Of a stretch of 64,000 nt of DNA, positions 21,379 to 28,120 are shown piece after piece. Each line of letters opens with the position of its first letter. Within the stretch, counting starts at the first letter, position 1. A program made the position numbers and the translations under genes. The notes beneath the pieces are model-generated. The model had not been told where the DNA came from and did no database searches. It saw nothing but the letters and a program-made list of their open reading frames with translations. The stretch spans positions 434,001 through 498,000 of the forward strand of contig JAQMWT010000005.1 in assembly GCA_029834535.1 (NCBI GenBank), given 5' to 3'. Origin of the DNA: Chrysophaeum taylorii. Its lineage: Eukaryota; Sar; Pelagophyceae; Pelagomonadales; Pelagomonadaceae.

Positions 21379-21810
21379 TTAGAGTGGTGCGTATTTGTTG
21401 CTGCTGCTGCTGCTGCTGCGAGTCGGCGTACCGCGAAGGACCGGGCGGTCGTGCGCGTGCTTGACGACAACATCTTTGGAGGGAAGCCACTCGTCGAAGA
21501 GCTCGTTCCACATGGACTCGATCGCGGCGGGGGTCGGCGCGGCGTCGACGACAAACAGGAAAGGTCGTCCCTCTTCATGGCAGTTGGGCTGGTCGGTGAC
21601 AAGCCAAGCGGATCTGTCGGCGATGTATCGGAGGTAGGTGTCGCCGTCGGCGCAGTCGCTGCATCGGTACTGCGGGCGATCGTCGCATCGGCTGTGGGAC
21701 GCGTAGGTTCCCATGCGTCCGACGTGGTGACGCGCGCCGACCAAGTTGAACTTCTCGCCGAGGGCCCTCGACGCCAGCATCACCACCGCGAGCCACGTGA
21801 CCGAAAACAT
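21379..21810 (-). CDS. Small secreted protein, unrecognised
   Basis: ATG 21810 opens a 143-residue product. Residues 1-18 (MFSVTWLAVVMLASRALG) form a clear signal peptide with likely cleavage after ALG. The mature part has a Cys cluster (SRCDDRPQYRCSDCADGD and a later C) suggesting disulfides, a VTDQPNCHEEGRPFLFVVDA core, and a poly-Ser tail encoded by a CTG/AGC run. It lies tail to tail with the TPR gene, 243 bp apart. A splice donor within the 3' part could extend or shorten it. Secreted or endomembrane location is inferred from the signal peptide; function unknown. Confidence 0.6.
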   Translation of the reverse strand: MFSVTWLAVVMLASRALGEKFNLVGARHHVGRMGTYASHSRCDDRPQYRCSDCADGDTYLRYIADRSAWLVTDQPNCHEEGRPFLFVVDAAPTPAAIESMWNELFDEWLPSKDVVVKHAHDRPVLRGTPTRSSSSSSNKYAPL

Positions 21811-21876
21811 TTTTGCAGGAAACTTTGAAGGACGTCTCCGCCACGGCGATGAATATTTGACTGTCTGTTCCTGTGT

Positions 21877-22560
21877 CTATTCACGTCGAGAGCCGTTAGG
21901 GGCAACCAGTGTGGCGAGGCGGGATGTGAGGGCTTGACGTCGGCGGTCCCGCTCAGACGAGCGGATCTCGGACTGGCGGCGCCCCTCGGCGGTCTCGGTA
22001 GCTATCTTCTCGAGAAAGCCGCGCTCCGTCGAGGTGAGAGTCTTCTCCCACTGCGACCGGACGCCGGTGTTGTGGTTGGAGGCGGCGCGGCGCGCGGCGT
22101 CGCCGAGCATCGCCGCGACATCGGCCTCGTCGACATCCGGCTCCTCCTCCTCCTTGCCCGTACCCCACACCCATTGTGTGCCCGCGCCGTGTTCCGCGTC
22201 GGCAGCCCGGGTCGGCGGGGGGCGTCCCGCCGCGAAGTTGACCAGCGTCGACGTCCGGCGGCCGCTCGCCGCGAGCTCGTCGTAGACGATCGCCTTCGCG
22301 GTGAGCTTATCGCGCGAGGCCTTGGCGGCGACCTCGTCCTCCGCGGCAACCGCCGGGTTTGTCGACGGCTTTTTCTTCTTCGTCGACGACTCGGGCCCAC
22401 CCAGCGGGTCGCGGCGCCGTTTGTGGGGAGGCTTTCTCTGGCCCGAGGAGAGGGCCGCAACCTGTGCCTTGAGGCCCAGCATCGAGCCGGCGCTCACATT
22501 TTTGATCTCCTTGGCCTTGCTCGGCAGCAAGGCGGACTCGGTGCTCCAACCCAGCGACAT
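21877..22560 (-). CDS. CCDC174-like nuclear coiled-coil protein
   Basis: Start chosen at ATG 22560 (MSLGWSTESALLPSK); the frame extends further upstream but into the shared promoter. The product is 227 residues. The N-terminus has VSAGSMLGLKAQVAAL, similar to the ASSLLELKAEL start of CCDC174 proteins, then a basic stretch (KPPHKRRRDPLGG) like a nuclear signal, a KAIVYDELAASG segment, and a C-terminal charged helix (TETAEGRRQSEIRSSERDRR) comparable to the end of that family. CCDC174 is linked to the exon-junction complex. Assignment rests on short motifs and overall order, so it is tentative. Confidence 0.55.
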   Translation of the reverse strand: MSLGWSTESALLPSKAKEIKNVSAGSMLGLKAQVAALSSGQRKPPHKRRRDPLGGPESSTKKKKPSTNPAVAAEDEVAAKASRDKLTAKAIVYDELAASGRRTSTLVNFAAGRPPPTRAADAEHGAGTQWVWGTGKEEEEPDVDEADVAAMLGDAARRAASNHNTGVRSQWEKTLTSTERGFLEKIATETAEGRRQSEIRSSERDRRRQALTSRLATLVAPNGSRRE

Positions 22561-22756
22561 GACGATGATGGTGAGGGTTTTAAAGTCGACTGCACAAGGG
22601 GGGGGGGGGCTAATAATAATAATACTGTGGGACCCGCCTGTACTGCAAGAAGTAAGTCTTTGTGGTAATAAAGGTCGTTTCCTCTGTTCTGAAGGTGCGG
22701 GGAAACCGGAAAGTAACAAGTAGGGGCAGTCATTTGGGTCGACGGAGGGCAAGATC
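22561..22756. promoter_or_regulatory. Short divergent promoter region
   Basis: 196 bp between the divergent starts at 22560 and 22757. It holds a G10 run (22601-22610 region) and an AATAATAATAAT tract (22614-22625). Confidence 0.5.
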
Positions 22757-24364
22757 ATGCCCGAGGAGCAGGGGCTTCGCGCGTGGGCACAGCAGGCCTC
22801 CTCTCAGCGGCGTTTCGTGAGCGTGAGCTCGCCGCGCAACGAGAAACCGGCGGGGCTGCTTACGGGGGCGTCGTTCGTGACGTACCGCGTCGCGTCGGTC
22901 GACCTCCGCTGCGGCAAGCGGGTCGTCGAGGTGCGGCGGCGGTTCTCCGACTTCATCGCGTTGCGGGAGTCGCTGTGCCGGCGTTTCAGCGGGCTCGTGC
23001 TACCGGCGCCTGAGTCGCCCGTGCTCGGCGGCGCCCTGGTCGATCCGCTCGCGTCGCGCGCGACGATGACGGCGCGTCGCGAGCGCGGGTTGTCCGCGTT
23101 CGCGGACGTCGTGTGCTCGTCGCCGTTTCTGAGCCGCGATGCCGTGACGATCGCCTTCTTTGAGCTGGAGCCCTACTCGTCGTGGGACGCGCTCCGGAAA
23201 TCCCTCGGGTTGAGCGGCGCCGTCGAGAGCGAGGCGCGGTCGGCCGAGCAGGCGTGCGAGCGCGCCAACGTCTCGCCGTTGCTCGAGGTGTCGGGGTCGC
23301 GGCGGTGGCTCGAGGCCCTGACCTCAAAGTCGGCGGCCGACCTGGCCCTCGACACGGCCGCGGCGCGCTTCGAGAGCGCGAGGCGCGTCGAGACGAGCTC
23401 CGTCGACGCCATCAAGGCGGCGCGCTACGCGACGCAGTGCGCGACTCAGTACGCGACGGCCCTCGCAAAGCTGGGGGACGCCCTTCGGGCCCTGGGGCAC
23501 CAGGAACGGGACGTCTTCCGCGGCCGCAAGGACTACGGTGCCGACGCGCTCACCGCGCTTGCGGCCGACTACCTGAGGCCGCTCGAGGCGAGAGCGCGGC
23601 AGCACGCCGACGCCATCGACCGGTACGTCGCCGCGCCGTTGCGCGAGGAGGCGGTCTACGTCGCCGCCTTGCGCGGCGCCGTCAAAAAATTTATCAAGCC
23701 GAAAAAGCCCAACGAGGACGTCTCCGCGTCGGCGGCGGAGATGGCGCTGCGCGTCGAAGCCGAGAGACTCGCGCCGCGATTCGCAGCCGCCTGCCGAGCT
23801 TCGCGCGACCGCTTTGCCGCCCGCGTGGCCGCGACCCCGGCCGCCTTTCCCCCCAACGCCCCGGTCCTCGACGCTTCCTTTGGCGACGACGACCGCCTTC
23901 TCGCCGTCGCGCTCGCGTTGACGTCGACGACCTCGGACAATCCCTACGCCTTTCTCAAGGGAGATGCCGAGACCCAGCGCCGCAGCAAGCCATCTGGCGG
24001 CAAGCGCCATGCGGTGCCCAAGCCCACCAGCTCCAAAACGACGGTCATTCCCAAGCAAGAGGAGCCTCCGCCCGTGAAAGCTAATAAAACGCGCCCGCCG
24101 CCCCCGCCCCGTCGCGCCTCGGCCAACGACATCCTATCCCCGAGGACCGCCAAGCCCCCGCCGCCTCCCCCGAAGAAGCCATCGCAAGCTTCCCCGAAGA
24201 CAAGTCCCGTCGCCGGCCTCCTCGCTGACATTCGAAAGTTCGACTCGTCGACCCTCGCGACCAACGACGACGACGCTGGCTCCCCGCGGCCTGCTGCCGC
24301 CAACGATCTAATGTCGGACTTGCTCGCCAAGCGCCGCGCCTTCATCCACTCCGACGCTGACTAA
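22757..24364 (+). CDS. PX-domain protein, sorting-nexin-like
   Basis: A single frame of 535 residues from ATG 22757. Residues about 25-150 are a PX phosphoinositide-binding domain: FVTYRVAS, then VRRRFSDFIALRESLCRRF with the R-R-F/Y-S-D-F motif, a LVLPAPE proline loop, and RRERGLSAFADVVCSSPFLS. A helical region (about 170-390), rich in Ala and Arg, is compatible with a BAR-like coiled coil, as in SNX1/2/5-type nexins. The C-terminal ~130 residues are disordered with poly-proline runs (TRPPPPPRRAS, KPPPPPPKKPS) suited to SH3 or profilin binding. Expected role: endosomal membrane sorting. The PX assignment is firm and the BAR call is inferred. Confidence 0.85.
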   Translation: MPEEQGLRAWAQQASSQRRFVSVSSPRNEKPAGLLTGASFVTYRVASVDLRCGKRVVEVRRRFSDFIALRESLCRRFSGLVLPAPESPVLGGALVDPLASRATMTARRERGLSAFADVVCSSPFLSRDAVTIAFFELEPYSSWDALRKSLGLSGAVESEARSAEQACERANVSPLLEVSGSRRWLEALTSKSAADLALDTAAARFESARRVETSSVDAIKAARYATQCATQYATALAKLGDALRALGHQERDVFRGRKDYGADALTALAADYLRPLEARARQHADAIDRYVAAPLREEAVYVAALRGAVKKFIKPKKPNEDVSASAAEMALRVEAERLAPRFAAACRASRDRFAARVAATPAAFPPNAPVLDASFGDDDRLLAVALALTSTTSDNPYAFLKGDAETQRRSKPSGGKRHAVPKPTSSKTTVIPKQEEPPPVKANKTRPPPPPRRASANDILSPRTAKPPPPPPKKPSQASPKTSPVAGLLADIRKFDSSTLATNDDDAGSPRPAAANDLMSDLLAKRRAFIHSDAD

Positions 24365-24561
24365 TTTCCTTGTAGTCAGTCAGTCAGTCAGTCAGTCTCT
24401 CGCACCACCATCGCCGCCGCCACCGGCGGCGGCGGCCAAAGTGACCATAAAAAAACGTGCGAGAACAACATCATCACCACGAGCGCGCGCATTAACAACA
24501 ACAACAACAACAACAACAACAAGAACAACAAGAACAAGTGGTGATGATGATAAGACTGGAC
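24365..24561. repeat. Microsatellites between converging genes
   Basis: Contains (CAGT)n at 24376-24397 right after the PX stop codon and (AAC)n at about 24493-24533. This is the shared 3' region of two convergent genes. Confidence 0.8.
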
Positions 24562-26031
24562 TCACCCTTGGTCGCCCGTCTTTGGCCGCTTTCTGTTGTC
24601 CGCATTGGGGCCGGTGGAGTTGGCGGGGCCCCCCCGTTGCTTCTTCTTTTTGTTCCTTCGGTCGTCGAGCTCGTCGAGGAGGTTGAAGGTAGCTTTAGTG
24701 GCCGCCAGAAGCTTGAGCCCCCCCCCGGGACTGGGGCTGGGGCTGAGGTTAAGGTTGAGAGCGCGTTGCAGGGTGGCGTCGATGCGGAGGAGCTGCTTGG
24801 ACTGCTTTTTGGCGTCGAGCATGTAGACGGCGGCGGCGGACGGCGCGTTTTTCCAGCCGACGAAGCAGAAGGGTTCGCGGTAGCCGATGAGGGTGAGGTC
24901 TGTCGGCGCGCCGAGTTGCCTGAAGGCATCGTATACGGTCCCCGGGAGCGGGCGGGTCTTGGCCATGGCGGTGTCGGTGATGCAACAGGCGACGACGCGG
25001 GCGTCGGGGAGGGCTCGGACCCAGTCGGCAAACCTCTTCGACTCGGAGGCGGTGTGCTGGTAGAGGCGGAAGCGGTGGATGTCGACGAGGTGAAAAAAGA
25101 GGCCCTCGGTGTCGTCGCCGTCTTTCGCTTGGAGCTCGACGACGTGAATGCCGGTCTGGTTCTTCTGGAAGCGCGCCAACCTGCCGGAATTCGAGAGCTT
25201 TTCGAGGCGGCGGTCGTCGTCGTCGGTGGAATCCGAGGTAGGCCAGGAGATCCAGCCCCAGCCGCGGCCGGCGGCGTAGCCGTTGGTCTCGACGCAGATG
25301 GTGCCGGGCGCGAGGCGCGGCGGGTGCTCGACGTGGTGGTCGTCGGTATAGGCGTCGAACTCGCGCTCGTCGACGACGCCGAGGTCGCGGAACTGGGCAA
25401 AATAGGCGTCGTCGAAGCCGTCGGTCGAGGCGGCCGTGAGGCCGAGGTCGCGTGCCGTCGCGCACACGTCTGGCGGGAGTCGGTTGTAGGCATCGGGCGT
25501 GAACAAAATAAACGAAAAGCGCTCGCGGCCCTCGTAGGGTTTCGTCTCGTGCTCGGTATTGCCGTCGAAGGAAGCCCAGCGGCCCTTGCAGTCGATGAGG
25601 CCGCGGTCCGAGGTCCAGAGCGCGCCACCCTCGTGGTCGCCCAGCGACATGATGTACGAGGGTCCGAGATTGTTGGCGTCGACGTGCTTGCGCGCCGCGT
25701 AGTTAAAGTTGACCTGGATCGAGCCGAACCGGAACTCGGGGTCGCCGAGCGAGGTAGCGACCCACGAGGTCGCGAACCTCGTCAGCTCGGGGCATTGGAG
25801 AGATGCCTGCGAGATCGAGCAGCTCCCGGAACGGTTCGGCGCGAGGCCGAGCACGATGCCCGAAACAAAGGGCGACCGCGCTCCGCCGGGGGAAACGTTG
25901 GGCCGGCACTGCTGGGGCCAGGGCGAAATCTTCCGGAACACCTCGACGACCTCCGCGTTGCTCGGCGCGGTGTTCCGAGCGTTGAGTAGACCCGCGACGG
26001 CCTCGGCCTCTGCGAGACCAACGAGGGTCAT
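24562..26031 (-). CDS. 2OG-Fe(II) oxygenase-like domain fused to ILEI/FAM3 domain
   Basis: A single frame of 489 residues from ATG 26031. Residues about 95-180 carry an iron-site pattern: H116-V-D118 in ARKHVDANNLGPS, then H161 in FDGNTEHETKP and R171 in GRERFSFILFT as the 2-oxoglutarate contact, with GG.LWTSDRGLIDC between. This arrangement is seen in algal dioxygenase-like proteins related to the TET/JBP-type fold. Residues about 295-430 look like an ILEI/FAM3 domain: QTGIHVVELQAKDGDD, ARVVACCITDTAMAK and LTLIGYREPFCFVGWKNAPS. A basic, low-complexity tail follows. A strong donor-like CCAAGG|GTGAGT overlaps the stop, so a further exon is possible. Substrate unknown. Confidence 0.75.
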   Translation of the reverse strand: MTLVGLAEAEAVAGLLNARNTAPSNAEVVEVFRKISPWPQQCRPNVSPGGARSPFVSGIVLGLAPNRSGSCSISQASLQCPELTRFATSWVATSLGDPEFRFGSIQVNFNYAARKHVDANNLGPSYIMSLGDHEGGALWTSDRGLIDCKGRWASFDGNTEHETKPYEGRERFSFILFTPDAYNRLPPDVCATARDLGLTAASTDGFDDAYFAQFRDLGVVDEREFDAYTDDHHVEHPPRLAPGTICVETNGYAAGRGWGWISWPTSDSTDDDDRRLEKLSNSGRLARFQKNQTGIHVVELQAKDGDDTEGLFFHLVDIHRFRLYQHTASESKRFADWVRALPDARVVACCITDTAMAKTRPLPGTVYDAFRQLGAPTDLTLIGYREPFCFVGWKNAPSAAAVYMLDAKKQSKQLLRIDATLQRALNLNLSPSPSPGGGLKLLAATKATFNLLDELDDRRNKKKKQRGGPANSTGPNADNRKRPKTGDQG

Positions 26032-26104
26032 TATCCTAACTACTAATCGACAGATGTTTGTCTGTCTGTCTGTCTGTTTGTTTGTTTGTTTGTCCCTCGA
26101 TTTA
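26032..26104. repeat. TCTG/TTTG microsatellite
   Basis: The sequence ctaactactaatcgacagatgtttgtctgtctgtctgtttgtttg begins the repeat nest. The same start (CTAACTACTAATCGACAGATGTTTG) recurs at 27108 and 27125 and inverted at about 44445-44478, so it is the conserved edge of a repeat module. Confidence 0.75.
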
Positions 26105-27140
26105 GGGTAAGGATCAGGTAGGCGCGAGAGTAAGGATCAGGTAGGCGCGAGAGCCAGACAGTGATCCTCCAAGCCGTCTACGGCGACCTCGCAGACTATT
26201 TCCACGACCCGCGGCGGCTCTTTCAGCGCGCCATTCTCACGCCCCGTCGAAACGATGTTGTCGATGCTGACAACGCGCGCATGACCGCGGCCTTCTTCTC
26301 CGGAGACGAGGCGTCGGAGTTCTTTTCGGCCGACTAGGTTGGGTCGGAAGCCGACGCCTCGCTCTTTACAGTCGAGTTTTCGACTCCCTGACAACCAACG
26401 GCATGCTCACTTTGATCGCGAGCTTAAAGTCTTCGCAACCTCGACCCGTCGCACGGCCACTGCAACGGTACCAGATACATGATCGATCGTGTCGTTGTCA
26501 CCGAGGCTCCTCCAACCTGTATCCCGTAAGGCCCGCCGACGCCAAACGATCAACAAGAGCCAGGGCCAGACGCCCCGCGAGGTCGGCGTCCTCTTGCCCA
26601 AGCCCGTCTTCTGCCACGTCCAGCTCTACGTGGCTCTCTGTCGATCGGCAACCCCGAGGATATCGTCTTCTGAGTCGACGACTCCACCCTACCCCACACG
26701 TGCTGCGCAATACCGATAAGCCCCCTCCCGGCGTCTACACGCGCACTATAGGTTAACTTACTGGGACCAGGTGAACTTACTGGAACCAGGTGAACTTACT
26801 GAGGTTAGAGATTGGGACTAGGTGAACTTAGTGACCAGGTGAATACTGAGACCAAGTGTGAACTTACTGGGGCCTTTAGAGTAAACTCAAAGCTTAGCGG
26901 CGTGTGCGGATCAAAGCAGCTTCGATTGGCGGGGGTGAGAGCGACGAGCTCGCAGGAGAGTGGGGTGAGTGGGTGTGAGCACGAGTGGGCTTACGCCGAA
27001 TTTACTGGGGTTAGAGATTGGGACAAGGTGAACTTAACAGGGTGAAAATGCTGGGGTTAGAGATTGGGAGTAGGTGAACTTACTGGCCTGCACTTGTCCT
27101 AACTACTAATCGACAGATGTTTCCTAACTACTAATCGACA
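26105..27140 (+). mobile_element. Helitron helicase remnant plus minisatellite, copy 1
   Basis: 26164-26337 reads ILQAVYGDLADYFHDPRRLF then RAILTPRRNDVVDADNARMT to a stop, and 26546-26653 reads TINKSQGQTPREVGVLLPKP then VFCHVQLYVALCRS. These are the end of a PIF1/Helitron-type helicase (NKSQGQT and the final QLYVALSR motif). The middle is shifted and interrupted. From about 26750 a minisatellite of GGTGAACTTACTGGGACCA and GGGGTTAGAGATTGGGACTA units follows, then a GAGTAAACTCAAAG module. A second copy starts 1,041 bp later, so the pair is a tandem duplication. Confidence 0.8.
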
Positions 27141-28119
27141 GATGTTTGTCTGTTTGTCCCTCTATTTAGGGTAAGGATCATGTGGGCCCGCGAGCCACAC
27201 ATTGATCCTCCAAGCCGTCTACGGCGACCTCGCAGACTATTTCCACGAGCCGCGGCGGCTCTTTCAGCGCGCCATTCTCACGCCCCGTCGAAACGATGTT
27301 GTCGATGCTGACAACGCGCGCATGACCGCGGCCTTTTTTTCCCGGAGACGAGGCGTCGGAGTTCTTTCGGCCGACTAGGTTGGGTCGGAAGACGACGCCT
27401 CGCTCTCAAGAGTCGAGTTTTGAACTCCCTGACAACCAACGGCATGCTGACTTTGATCGCGAGCTTAAAGTCTTCGCAACCTCGACCCGTCGCACGGCCA
27501 CTGCAACGGTACCAGATACATGATCGATCGTGTCGTTGTCACCGAGGCTCCTCCAACCTGTATCCCGTAAGGCCCGCCGACGCCAAACGATCACTAAGAG
27601 CCAGGGCCAGACGCCCCGCGAGGTCGGCGTCCTCTTGGCGAAGCCCGTCTTCTGCCACGTCCAGCTCTACGTGGCTCTCTGTCGATCGGCAACCCCGAGG
27701 ATATCCTCTTCTTGGTCGACGACTCCACCCTACTCCACACGTGCTGCGCAATACCGATAAGCCCCCTCCCAGCGTCTACACGCACTATTGGTTAACTTAC
27801 TGGGACCAGGTGAACTTACTGGGGTTAGAGATTGGGACTAGGTGAACTTAGTGACCAGGTGAACTTACTGAGACCAAGTGTGTACTTACTGGGGCTTTTA
27901 GAGTAAGCTCAAAGCTTAGCGACGTGTGCGGATCAAAGCAGCTTAGATTGGCGGGGGTGAGAGCGACGAGCTCGAAGGAGAGTGGGGTGAGTGGGCGTGA
28001 GCACAAGTGTGCTTACGCCGAATTTACTGGGGATAGAGATTGGGACTAGGTGAACTTAACGGGGTGAAAATGCTGGGGTTAGAGATTGGGAGTAGGTGAA
28101 CTTACTGGCCTGCACTTGT
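27141..28119 (+). mobile_element. Helitron helicase remnant plus minisatellite, copy 2
   Basis: Close copy of 26105-27140. The helicase fragment begins at about 27205 (ATCCTCCAAGCCGTC) and the NKSQGQT-type motif, here TITKSQGQTPREVG, is at 27587-27694. It shares the disabling changes of copy 1, showing that decay came before duplication. The minisatellite ends in GTGAACTTACTGGCCTGCACTTGTT, directly beside the start codon at 28121. Similar ends occur at 27083-27105, 43927-43945 (inverted) and 46797-46821. Confidence 0.8.
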
Positions 28120-28120
28120 T

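Noticed and set aside
24538-25989. A 483-codon plus-strand frame
   Set aside because: It is antisense to the oxygenase/ILEI gene, which has recognisable domains. Its low-complexity Val/Glu/Gly pattern is a shadow.
26058-26100. TCTG/TTTG array as a CRISPR-like array
   Set aside because: A pure tetranucleotide run with no spacers, in a eukaryotic setting.
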